From Planctomycetaceae bacterium (GTDB lineage: Bacteria > Planctomycetota > Planctomycetia > Planctomycetales > Planctomycetaceae), in assembly GCA_021732975.1 (NCBI GenBank), contig JAKFWC010000023.1, positions 496,001-560,000 on the forward strand: a DNA stretch of 64,000 nt. The letters run 5' to 3'. Under the pieces are notes generated by a model. The model ran no database searches and was not told where the DNA came from. It saw only the letters and a program-made list of their open reading frames with translations. Shown one piece after another: positions 29,072 to 37,659 of this stretch. The first letter of the stretch is position 1, and the number at the start of each line of letters is the position of its first letter. The position numbers and the translations under genes were made by a program.

Positions 29072-29190
29072 CGCATGGGTCCGGAAGGAGTTCGATTCAC
29101 ATCCGGCGCGTCACCGGAGCAAGGGCGAATCCTACCGGTCACCGAACGAACCTGCAAAGCGGGCACCATTTCCGCTTGCCGCTTAGCGGA

Positions 29191-30900
29191 TTACTTTGCG
29201 TTGAATTGTGTCAACGGGCGTGTCGCATCCATTACACACGCGCACACCCCCGACAATGCGAACGCGCCGCCGCAGAAAAAGAAGAGCAGCGTCCAATCCG
29301 AAAGGGCAGGCGTTTTACCGAGCACCATGCCACTCACCACGGGGGCAATGGCTGCGCCCAAGTTGCCCCACATGTTCGCCCAGCCGAGGACTGCTGATGT
29401 GTATTTGCCGCCAACATCCTGCGCGAAGGCCCATGTCGCTGCGACACCGAGATCGGTGGCGATTGCGACCATCGCCATCCCTGCAACGGCGATCCATGCC
29501 GTCGTCATCGACTCCCGCGGGCCGAACCACCCCCACATCACCATCACAGCGAGCACGTACCCGCTGACCGCCAGAAATCGCGACACCGCAATTGGCCCGC
29601 TGCGGCCCCATTTGCGACCGCACCACATCGTCCACCGATCGGTCCATGGCCCGCCCAGCAGCATGCCGAACATTCCAGCGAACAACGGAACCGATGCCAT
29701 CACGCTCCGTTGGAACACCGGCACGTGATGCACCTCATCGAGATACCGCGGCAGCCATGTGACCAGGAAAATCCAGCCGACGTTGGTGAGAAACTGCATG
29801 ATCGAGTTCCCCCATAGGCTGATGTTGGTTAGCAAACTCATCCACGGAAAAGACTCCGCTGGCGGGGCCGTTGAGACGCTTATCTCGGGCGAATCGCGGT
29901 GAATCAGGGCAACTTCCGCCGCATTGCACCACGGATGCCGGGCCGGATCTTCGCGAAACAGCCACCAGAAACCCGCAGCAACAAAGATGCCCAACCCGCC
30001 AAAGAGGATCAAGGTCGGCCGCCATCCACGCGCTTCCAACTTCTTGAGGTGTTGCGGCAAGGCGGATTCCCAGAACCGCCGCGCGGTTTCCTTGCTGGTC
30101 GCGATTGTTGTGGATGAATCGTCGAGCGCCTGCAGACGACGCCGCAGATCGGGCGGGACTTCATCGAACGGGAGGTCCACAAGAAACGGCGGCAGCGATT
30201 GCGGATCGTTGAAGAATGTCGCCAGCTGGGTTTGATTGGCATTGGCAAGCGATATGGCCAACCGCGTGGCGTCGGAATCGGGGCCGGACTTTGTCCGTGT
30301 CTTGCGGAACCAATCCGTCGCCGCTTTCTGTTCCGGAGCCGTGATGGCCTGGACGACTTTGGCCGGGTCGAGAATCTCGTACGGCTGAAACTCCGGCCCG
30401 GCTTTCGCTATGGCGAACCACAGCATCAAGGCCCCCGTCAACAAGGGCGCGATGGCTCCACCGACACGGCCGCCGAACGCTACAAACGAACTGCCTGTGC
30501 CGCGTTGAGAGATGGGCAACCAATCCCGCACGGCCTTCCCGGCACACGGATATGCCCCAGCCTGGGCCAGGCCGCACAGCAACCGCAATACGATGATCGT
30601 GGCCACACTCCCCACGACACCGATCAATCCGGTGAAGAGCGACCATGCCAGAATGAACAACGTGAGCGCGATCCGAATGCCGAATCGTTGGCCAATCCAT
30701 CCCGCCGGCACCTGAAAAAGGGCGTAGGACCAGAAGAACGCACTGAGAAACCAGCTCATCGCGGCTGGTGAGGCGTCGAATTCCTGTTGGATCGATCCGC
30801 TGGCGAAGGAGACACAGATGCGGTCGAGATAGAGGAGCAGGGACGCCAGCGTGGTGACGCCGACAATTCCCCAGCGAACGCGCGTCGCCCGTTGTTCCAT
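29191..30900 (-). CDS. MFS transporter, anion:cation symporter-like, with large insertion
   Basis: 569 aa, about 120-140 longer than usual MFS carriers. The N half matches the ACS (hexuronate/glucarate) type: YLDRICVSFASGSIQQEF, WIGQRFGIR, LCGLAQAGAYPCAGKAVRDWLP and TGSSFVAFGGRVGGAI. After TM6 region, about residues 175-300 form a hydrophilic insertion (ILDPAKVVQAITAPEQKAATDWFRKT ... LPQHLKKLEARGW) before the second half resumes (TLILFGGLGIFVAAGFWW). Twelve TM helices are expected. Substrate unknown. The long insertion may be a cytoplasmic domain between the two six-helix bundles. Confidence 0.88.
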   Translation of the reverse strand: MEQRATRVRWGIVGVTTLASLLLYLDRICVSFASGSIQQEFDASPAAMSWFLSAFFWSYALFQVPAGWIGQRFGIRIALTLFILAWSLFTGLIGVVGSVATIIVLRLLCGLAQAGAYPCAGKAVRDWLPISQRGTGSSFVAFGGRVGGAIAPLLTGALMLWFAIAKAGPEFQPYEILDPAKVVQAITAPEQKAATDWFRKTRTKSGPDSDATRLAISLANANQTQLATFFNDPQSLPPFLVDLPFDEVPPDLRRRLQALDDSSTTIATSKETARRFWESALPQHLKKLEARGWRPTLILFGGLGIFVAAGFWWLFREDPARHPWCNAAEVALIHRDSPEISVSTAPPAESFPWMSLLTNISLWGNSIMQFLTNVGWIFLVTWLPRYLDEVHHVPVFQRSVMASVPLFAGMFGMLLGGPWTDRWTMWCGRKWGRSGPIAVSRFLAVSGYVLAVMVMWGWFGPRESMTTAWIAVAGMAMVAIATDLGVAATWAFAQDVGGKYTSAVLGWANMWGNLGAAIAPVVSGMVLGKTPALSDWTLLFFFCGGAFALSGVCACVMDATRPLTQFNAK

Positions 30901-31454
30901 GGAGTTGGCCCTGCCCGCGTTGCATCAATATCGCGTGATTCGACACCAACGCACGGTAGGACCACGGAGAAACAACGTCAAGGAAGCCCACGGATGCCAT
31001 CCGTGGGAAGTGCCAGCGCATAAAAATACCGAAGGCGTCCTGAACCTACGATCCAGAACGCCTTCGGGTTGTGCCCCGAGAGCAAGTGCGGGCCAACGCC
31101 TGCCTCCAAGGCGGAAGAGCATTATTGCAAGCAGCGTGCCGATGGCGTTCGACTGGCAAATATTTTTAGAAACGTCGGAAATCATCGGGTTTTCGAGTCG
31201 TTTGCCTCTGCCGCAAATTGCGTTTTCACCCCCGCGCACTTTGCGACAACGGTCAATCCTGCTGCATCAAAATCGACCAGCCCGCTTTCTCACGCTCCAT
31301 TTGTGGTTTGCTGAGTCGCCGTATGCTGACAACCGGGAGTACGGGAACCTTTGCGTGATCGTCTTCTTCTCTCTCCAACTGTGGCTTCGCTTTCCGTCCC
31401 TTGCCCTCTGCGCTACGATGAAACGGAGTTCCGCACGATTCACAAGGCTTCCGC
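30901..31454. other. 554-base intergenic region
   Basis: Divergent promoter area for the MFS gene (minus) and panB (plus). Contains the palindrome CCCACGGATGCCATCCGTGGG near 30987-31008 and an imperfect inverted repeat GAAGGCGTCCTGAACC/TCCAGAACGCCTTC at about 31030-31068. Short open frames have no family resemblance. No RNA gene recognised. Confidence 0.45.
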
Positions 31455-32261
31455 ATGACCGACGCATCTATCCGGGCGATCACTGTTCCGCAGTTTCTCG
31501 CCGCTAAAGCTCAAGCGAAAAAGCTCGCCGTGGTCACCGCTTACGATCATCTCTGGGCAGGGATCAGCGACGCCGCGGGGGTTGATGCGATTCTCGTCGG
31601 TGACACGCTTGGCATGGTCGTTCAGGGCCATCCCACCACGCTGCCGGTGACCGTCGGACAGATGATTTACCACGCGGAAATGGTCTGCCGGGCGGTGAAA
31701 CGGGCGCTCGTCGTCGTCGATCTGCCGTACCTCAGTTATCACGTCAGCCCGCGACAGGCGATCCGCAACGCTGGCCGCATCATCAAACAGACCGGTGCGG
31801 CGGCGGTGAAGCTCGAAGGGGGCGTCACTCAGGCGGAGACTATTCGCGCTCTGACGAATGCCGAGATCCCCGTGATGGGGCACGTCGGCCTGCGACCGCA
31901 ATCGGTCCGCAAACTCGGCGGCATGGGGAAAGTGCAGCGCGACGAAGAGCAAATCCTCTCCGACGCCCACGCCGCGCAAGACGCCGGCGCGTTTTCGATC
32001 GTGCTGGAACTGATCCCGCGCTCCATCGCCGCACGGATCACCCAAGAGCTATCGATCCCGACGATCGGCATCGGCGCTGGCCCCGACTGCGACGGCCAGG
32101 TCCTCGTCGGCCCCGACCTCCTCGGTCTCACCGGCGACTTCCACCCTAAGTTCCTCAAAAAATACGCCGACCTCCGCACCACCGCCGTCAACGCCCTGCG
32201 ACAATACACACAGGAAGTCCACACGGGCGAGTTTCCGACCGCGGGGCATAGCCATGAGTGA
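31455..32261 (+). CDS. panB: 3-methyl-2-oxobutanoate hydroxymethyltransferase
   Basis: 268 aa, normal size. PanB makes ketopantoate from alpha-ketoisovalerate and 5,10-methylene-THF, first step of pantothenate synthesis. Signatures: VVTAYDHLWAGI, VGDTLGMVVQG, the KLEGG and GHVGLRPQSV stretches, and the substrate/metal region ELIPRSIAARITQEL followed by IGIGAGPDCDGQVLV. Soluble TIM barrel, Mg-dependent. ATG follows AAGG. No other pan gene nearby. Confidence 0.97.
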   Translation: MTDASIRAITVPQFLAAKAQAKKLAVVTAYDHLWAGISDAAGVDAILVGDTLGMVVQGHPTTLPVTVGQMIYHAEMVCRAVKRALVVVDLPYLSYHVSPRQAIRNAGRIIKQTGAAAVKLEGGVTQAETIRALTNAEIPVMGHVGLRPQSVRKLGGMGKVQRDEEQILSDAHAAQDAGAFSIVLELIPRSIAARITQELSIPTIGIGAGPDCDGQVLVGPDLLGLTGDFHPKFLKKYADLRTTAVNALRQYTQEVHTGEFPTAGHSHE

Positions 32262-32286
32262 CGCGTCCGGCTCGGTGGGCTTGCGA

Positions 32287-33381
32287 TCACAATGTCAAAA
32301 AAAGCTTCCGGTGTTCCATCCACCGCAGGATCGCGGTGCAGAGTAGCAGCGAGAGCGTGAAGCCGCTGAAGATCAGCCATAGGGGGCTGTCTTCGGGGAT
32401 GAACCTCCTGATGCCGTTGTTGACGACATCGTGCAGGATGTAGGCGGCGAGGGCGTTGTTGCCCAAGGTGCACAGTAGGCTCGACTGCCAATGCCGGCCG
32501 TCGCAGGCGAACACGAACAGGCCGAGGACCGCCAGGCCGAAACCGGCGCCGAAAGTCAGGTACGACACGCTGCCGGCGCGCTGACTCATCGTCCAAATAT
32601 GGACCGGCCCGGTCGGTGGTACAAACGGCGGTTCGGTCCAATGCGCAGTCCAGAGCGCACCACGGCTTTCGATCAATCCGGGCATGCTCGACAGTCCGTA
32701 TCCGAGCAGCATCAATCCGGCTCCCATCACCAGCAGTGACCGCACCGCAGTTGCCGGTCGCGTGGTGACGATGTCATAGGCCAGCGTCCCGGCGATCATC
32801 GGGATGGTCCACGTTAGGAAGCCAAGCGGACCGCCATCAATGCCGGGGCGTTTGAGGACCCATTCGTAATACCACGCGACCGAGATCAGATGAAACAGGA
32901 CGCCGGACGCGACCGCATAGCCGATGCGCACCCGTGCCGATGTACCGATCACTGGCAGAATCCACAACGACGTAACCGCGATGTGGGCCAGCGTCTGGAA
33001 GAAGTTCCGCTGAAACGCCGTGCTAAGGACGCCCCACACGCCGGCGTCATGCAGTTTCGCCCACGATTCGTACTTGCCATCGAAGCCGTACACCAGGGCG
33101 GCAATCAACAGCAATGCAAAATTCCGTCGAATCGCGGTGCGATAGGCGACCGCTGCCCCGGCCGTATCCCTTCGGCGCAGAAAGGTCAGCCGATAGGCAA
33201 ACCCCGCCGCGACAAAAAACTGCGGCATGATCGTATCGGCGTAGCTGCAATAGGTGTGGTGATGCGCCAGCAGCGGCAGCCCGGTTTTGATCGCCGCAAA
33301 CACGCCGACGAAGTTCACCAGAAACATGCCGAGCACCGTGTAGCCGCGAAATTGATCGAGGGACACGATGCGGTTTGCCAC
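32287..33381 (-). CDS. Acyltransferase-like membrane protein (DUF5009/heparan N-acetyltransferase type)
   Basis: 364 aa from GTG at 33381, chosen because it starts the family motif VANRIVSLDQFRGYTVLGMFLVN and follows AAGGA; the longer frame to 33846 is antisense to the next gene and rejected. About 9-10 hydrophobic helices. The SLDxFRG start and PQFFVAAGFAYRLTF stretch fit the DUF5009/DUF1624 heparan-alpha-glucosaminide N-acetyltransferase-like group, which moves acyl groups across the membrane onto sugars. Substrate unknown. Co-transcribed with the DUF4126 gene 14 bases upstream. Confidence 0.82.
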   Translation of the reverse strand: MANRIVSLDQFRGYTVLGMFLVNFVGVFAAIKTGLPLLAHHHTYCSYADTIMPQFFVAAGFAYRLTFLRRRDTAGAAVAYRTAIRRNFALLLIAALVYGFDGKYESWAKLHDAGVWGVLSTAFQRNFFQTLAHIAVTSLWILPVIGTSARVRIGYAVASGVLFHLISVAWYYEWVLKRPGIDGGPLGFLTWTIPMIAGTLAYDIVTTRPATAVRSLLVMGAGLMLLGYGLSSMPGLIESRGALWTAHWTEPPFVPPTGPVHIWTMSQRAGSVSYLTFGAGFGLAVLGLFVFACDGRHWQSSLLCTLGNNALAAYILHDVVNNGIRRFIPEDSPLWLIFSGFTLSLLLCTAILRWMEHRKLFLTL

Positions 33382-33395
33382 AGGTCGTGGATCCT

Positions 33396-33977
33396 TTATG
33401 CGGCAATATCCGCAGGATGCTTCTTGAACCACGGCGATCGCACCATCAGCGCGATCATCTTCCACAACACGACGCTGACCAGCAGTAGGCAGAGAAGGGG
33501 GACGATAATCGCAAGGATACCGAGGAAGAGGGCCATCATCCACTCGATGGTCGAGACCACGAAGTTCCCGATCCCGCCGGTGGTGCCGGTGGAGACCGCG
33601 CGGGTGGCGACGGTACCGCTTTGGACGGTGAGGCTGATACCGCCCCCGGCGATGACCGCCGCCGACCATTGCACTAGCGGCGACGCTTCGCCCAGTTGCG
33701 AGGCGACGATCACGGTCCCCGCGATGGCCGCAGAGGGCGTGGTTATGGTGTCGAGCAGGTTGTCGACCCACGGAGTATAGTACGCCGCAATTTCCAGCAC
33801 TGTCGCCGTGCCGAACGCGATAATCGCCGGTGTGGATCCGATCCACTCAAACCCGGCGGCGAGCGGCAATTGTCCTGCCTGATGGGCGATTCCCATCACC
33901 AGAAACGGCACGAAGATTCGGAATCCACACGCGGCGCTCAGGCCGATGCCAATGATCAAGCTGAGGGCGATATCCAT
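33396..33977 (-). CDS. DUF4126 membrane protein
   Basis: 193 aa. Five to six hydrophobic helices. The opening IIGIGLSAACGFRIFVPFLVMGIA, the AYYTPWVDNLLDTITTP stretch and the AGGGISLTVQSGTVATRAVSTGTTGG stretch match DUF4126 as I know it. Function of the family is not established. Probably forms an operon with the downstream acyltransferase-like gene. Confidence 0.82.
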   Translation of the reverse strand: MDIALSLIIGIGLSAACGFRIFVPFLVMGIAHQAGQLPLAAGFEWIGSTPAIIAFGTATVLEIAAYYTPWVDNLLDTITTPSAAIAGTVIVASQLGEASPLVQWSAAVIAGGGISLTVQSGTVATRAVSTGTTGGIGNFVVSTIEWMMALFLGILAIIVPLLCLLLVSVVLWKMIALMVRSPWFKKHPADIAA

Positions 33978-34162
33978 GCGGGTGGGCCAAATGTTTGTCG
34001 GGGAAATCGGATGTCTATCGAGTACGGAGTTGTGATCCGTTGAGCCATGATCAACGGATCGTCATTCCTGATCCGGGTCGATTTCACTCGTCGATCCCGT
34101 TAGCCGGGTGTACATTACCCCGTGCGGGCCGACTCGTCAGTTCAGAAAACGAAAGTAAGGCG

Positions 34163-35623
34163 ATGCAGATCAATCGTTTCGGAATCCGTTGTCTGGTGAT
34201 TTGTGCGGCGTTATGCGGTCCGACGGCGTTCGCGCAGAACATCGCTAACCAGGGATCGCTCTCGGCGAGCGGCCGGAACCACGTCTTCAAGCACATTGTG
34301 GCCGTGCGCGGGGAATGGTATCGCGAACCGCGGATTATCGTGCTGGCCACAGGGCAGAAGATTGAGGCGGCCGCGCTGGCCAAGGCTCAAAAGGTCAGTG
34401 CCGAGGACAACCTCGATGTGGAACTCGGCCAGCCGTATCTGAAAGCCGTATTCCTCGAAAGTGGGGAACTGCGTTGTCTGATCGGCCGGGGCGCCAGCAT
34501 GTCGTTCGGCAGCCGGGGTGAACCGCTGGAAGGGAAAGCCACGATCAAGAATGATCGGATCGTCGGGGAAGTCAAAATCAAAGAAGGCGGCACCTTTGCC
34601 AAGGAAGTTATGCTGACATTCGATGTGCCGATTGGCGGTGGTGACAAAGGGGACAAACCCGTGGCACTCGATCCGGCGGTGAAGCCGTCCGTCGAAGGGA
34701 AATTCACGGGAGATGGCAAGGACGGCAACCTGAAATTTGTCACCGTGCAGGATCAGGAGCCATTCAACGACAAGGAAGCTTTGGCGATTATCTTCACCGA
34801 GAAAGACCCGTCAAAATCGAAGAACGTCTCATTTGACGCCGGTTTCAAGAAGCTCGGGAGTGCCCTCATTCTGCGGGTGAATACCCAGGGGAGCATCTTT
34901 GGCTGCGAGGTGGCCCACATGGCGCACTCGCAAGGAGCCTTTTCATCGATCGGTAAGATTCACATGGTGGAATTCGATCTCGCCGGCGGCAATGCGAAGG
35001 GTCGCGTGAGTACCGGCGGTGAAGACGATACGTTCGGTCAGAAATGGGATGTGGACCTGAAGTTCGCTGCCCCGCTGACGGAAAAGATGCGCTCTGCGAT
35101 GACACAGCCGAAGATCGCCAAAGTCGATCCCAAGTCGGAGACGACGAAAACCGAACCAAAAGCGAAGCCGACGGGTCCGATGATCGCCGCCCGCAAGATT
35201 GAGTTGCCCGCGGAAGCGAAGAATGTGATCTATAAGCAACTCGTCGAGCACATCAACTTTGAGAGCGACCTGAACGTCGCCCAGATGGTGGCCGCGTTCT
35301 CAGCCAAGCTGCAGGCACAGGGCTGGAAAGAAGCTCCCGGCGGCCTCATCGGCAAGAAGAACGCGATGATGAAACGGACGCACGGGGACGCCAAGCTCAG
35401 CATCACCATTCAACCGACCGAAACGGGCAGCAAGGCGATCATCTTCACCGAAGGACTCGACTGGAAAACGGGAGCCGAGGAACAGAAGCCCACCAAGTCC
35501 GCCCCACAGGCTGCTGGTGACGCCAAGAAGGAAGCCCGAGACCTGATCAACAAAGCGCTGAAAGACCTGCCGCCCGATGCCCGCAAAGGGATTCCGAAAG
35601 GGCTGCTGGACGACCTCGAATAG
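34163..35623 (+). CDS. Secreted hypothetical protein
   Basis: 486 aa from ATG at 34163; an upstream extension to 33995 overlaps the neighbour's promoter and is rejected. Signal peptide about residues 1-22 (AFAQN). First half is beta-rich (FKHIVAVRGEWYREPRIIVLATGQKIE, FLESGELRCLIGRGASMSFGSRGE). Second half has KIELPAEAKNVIYKQLVEHINFESDLNVAQMVAAFSAKLQAQGWKEAPGGLIGKKNAMMKRTHGDAKLSITI, a small alpha/beta domain typical of planctomycete secreted proteins. Family not recognised. Ends just before a perfect bidirectional terminator. Confidence 0.78.
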   Translation: MQINRFGIRCLVICAALCGPTAFAQNIANQGSLSASGRNHVFKHIVAVRGEWYREPRIIVLATGQKIEAAALAKAQKVSAEDNLDVELGQPYLKAVFLESGELRCLIGRGASMSFGSRGEPLEGKATIKNDRIVGEVKIKEGGTFAKEVMLTFDVPIGGGDKGDKPVALDPAVKPSVEGKFTGDGKDGNLKFVTVQDQEPFNDKEALAIIFTEKDPSKSKNVSFDAGFKKLGSALILRVNTQGSIFGCEVAHMAHSQGAFSSIGKIHMVEFDLAGGNAKGRVSTGGEDDTFGQKWDVDLKFAAPLTEKMRSAMTQPKIAKVDPKSETTKTEPKAKPTGPMIAARKIELPAEAKNVIYKQLVEHINFESDLNVAQMVAAFSAKLQAQGWKEAPGGLIGKKNAMMKRTHGDAKLSITIQPTETGSKAIIFTEGLDWKTGAEEQKPTKSAPQAAGDAKKEARDLINKALKDLPPDARKGIPKGLLDDLE

Positions 35624-35640
35624 CGGCAATTTATAGAAAG

Positions 35641-35674
35641 AAGAAGCCCGGCATGCAGCATGCCGGGCTTCTTC
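35641..35674. terminator. Perfect bidirectional terminator
   Basis: AAGAAGCCCGGCATG with CATGCCGGGCTTCTT, loop CAG(C), A-run before and TTCTCATT after. It separates convergent genes and shares the GAAGCCCGGCAT core with the terminator at 14546. Confidence 0.9.
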
Positions 35675-35697
35675 TCATTCGTGGCTGTCTGTGGCGG

Positions 35698-37224
35698 TCA
35701 GTTGCCGCGGCCGAAGAGTTTGCTGGTCTGGCCACCGGACTGGTCGGCGGGAAGGGCCTTGTTGCGACTGTAGTTGCCGCCGGTCTGACCCGAGGAAGCT
35801 CGATCGCCGAGCGATTCGTTGATGCCCGTGCTGGCCGCACCCGACTTGAGATTGAACGGGCGGTTTTCACCCGGACGGAAGAGGCGCTGTTTCGGCTTGT
35901 AGCCGATGTAATCCATGAACTCGCTGATGTTCACGATGCGGATCCCGTGGATCCGGGCTTCTTCCCGCATTTCCTTATTGTGACCCATGATCGCAGTCGC
36001 CGTGGCTTTTTCTTCGCCGGTAATCGCGTCGGTGGGATCGGGAATCTTGCCGAGAATCATGAACTTGAACGATTCGTCAATCTTCACGTCATCGGGAATC
36101 CGATTGCCTTTGTCGTCAACTTCCGTGGCGATTTCCGCACCACGCACGGCCATTTCCGCTTTGAAAAGGTCGCGGTCGCTTTTGCCGTCGCCATCCATGT
36201 CAATGATGCCCACCACCGCGAATTTCTCAGCGCGGCCGGGGCTCCACAGCGGGGTGAAGACGGCGTCGCCGGGGGACATTGGACGGAAGAGATCTTCTTC
36301 GATGATCTTGGCTTCCGACAAGTGGGCGTCGATGATCCGTGTGACTTCGATCTTCCCTTTAATGTCCGCGACTGTGCGGCCGATGCCGGCGGTTTCTTTC
36401 CCGTAGACGCTGAACGTCATGCGGGGCTTCAGGAAGTCGGCATCACCAATGTTCAACCACACCACGCGGGAAACGTTGTCCACCCGACGGATATAACCGT
36501 CGGCGACATCAAACGTTTCCTTCTTGATCGTCTGCAGTTCTTCGTACAACTTCTGGTTGATAATCACGAGGTTGCTGATCTTGTCGTTGAGCAGCTTCCG
36601 TTCTTTTTCGCGGCCGTCTTTTTCCTGCTCCAACTCGACGTTCAGTTGGTTCATTTCGCTCGTCATCTTGGTGATGACTTCTTGCTTGGCGCGGATCAGC
36701 TCATCGCGTTCATCGACGGTCTTGCGGAGATCGGCTTCTGCGGCCTGGCGGGCTTTCTGATGCCCGTCGGCATTACCCTGATAGCGGGCTTGCAGAGCAC
36801 GAAGTTCTTTATCCGAGGCATCCAAGGCCGCCATCTTGCTGGCGAGTTCGGCGTTGATCGTGTCGAGTTGCTGACGCAACTTGGCCATCGTGCCGGAGTA
36901 CGATGTTTCGGCGAGGGTACCACCGTACTTTCGTATGTCTTCGTTCAATTGCCCGATCAGCGTGTTCGGACTGTTGGCCCCGTTGGCGTCAACGACCTGT
37001 TCCACCTGCTTGCCGAGTTGCTTTTTGACGGCGTCCATGTCGTTGACGGCGTTGGTCCACAGGCTGTTCTTGTCGGTGGCATCCTTCTTCGCCGCGGCTT
37101 CCCGCTTGTTCGCGTCGGAAGATTCCTTCTGGAACATGTACGTCGTCACGCCGAGGATGATGCTCAGCATCACGAAGAAGATCAGCGAGTAGTGGACGGC
37201 GGTCGGCTTATTCGACGCGGCCAT
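35698..37224 (-). CDS. Membrane-anchored coiled-coil protein
   Basis: 508 aa. One N-terminal membrane helix (about 13-31, YSLIFFVMLSIILGVTTYMF), then a long coiled coil to about residue 235 (LRQQLDTINAELASKMAAL, EADLRKTVDERDELIRAKQEVITK, EKERKLLNDKISNLVIINQKL). A compact domain follows (RVVWLNIGDADFLKPRMTFSVYG, GKIEVTRIIDAHLSEAKIIEEDLF). Near 380-440 a stretch (FKFMILGKIPDP...GHNKEMREEARIHGIRIVNISEFMDYIG) has the look of a BRCT-like fold. The tail is Ser/Gly/Asn-rich. Probably an inner-membrane structural protein. No named family assigned. Confidence 0.8.
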   Translation of the reverse strand: MAASNKPTAVHYSLIFFVMLSIILGVTTYMFQKESSDANKREAAAKKDATDKNSLWTNAVNDMDAVKKQLGKQVEQVVDANGANSPNTLIGQLNEDIRKYGGTLAETSYSGTMAKLRQQLDTINAELASKMAALDASDKELRALQARYQGNADGHQKARQAAEADLRKTVDERDELIRAKQEVITKMTSEMNQLNVELEQEKDGREKERKLLNDKISNLVIINQKLYEELQTIKKETFDVADGYIRRVDNVSRVVWLNIGDADFLKPRMTFSVYGKETAGIGRTVADIKGKIEVTRIIDAHLSEAKIIEEDLFRPMSPGDAVFTPLWSPGRAEKFAVVGIIDMDGDGKSDRDLFKAEMAVRGAEIATEVDDKGNRIPDDVKIDESFKFMILGKIPDPTDAITGEEKATATAIMGHNKEMREEARIHGIRIVNISEFMDYIGYKPKQRLFRPGENRPFNLKSGAASTGINESLGDRASSGQTGGNYSRNKALPADQSGGQTSKLFGRGN

Positions 37225-37659
37225 GGGTCACTTTCCCCGAAAACGGGTGTGGCAGGCAATCACGACGGGACAGGAATCGTGACGGGTTTAATCTCGCCGA
37301 AACCTCACAACCGGCCTTCACTTCGGGACCGGACGAGGCTTCGGTATCGTTCTCTTGAGTGTAAGAAGCACCGTAGGAGAGTCAAGCACTTTTTTGACAA
37401 TCGGTTGCGTTGCCGCCCCTTCGCTACCATTGGCGCAGCGAAACGGCTTCAATGCGGTGACGGACCGTCTTGGTGTCGGCAGAATCCGTCATGGGGCGAC
37501 CACGTTTCTCGCCTTGGCGAAACGTTCCCTGCGACGTGGTCGCCAACACACCACCCTTAGCGATGATTCGGCCTGTACCGAAGGCAACCGCGCGGCTTTT
37601 TCCGATGAATACGAGTGCCGCGCGCCTCCGCGGCATTCCCTACAAATGATTTATCTCCT
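37225..37659. other. Intergenic region with a nested hairpin
   Basis: 435 bases between divergent genes. An 11-base perfect stem (37495-37505 with 37534-37544, GGCGACCACGT core) encloses a small inner stem TCGCC/GGCGA at about 37509-37520. It may be a cruciform or small RNA. No credible protein-coding frame. Confidence 0.5.

Noticed and set aside
33382..33846. Extension of the acyltransferase-like frame
   Set aside because: Overlaps the DUF4126 gene on the same strand in another frame; the family start motif lies at 33381.
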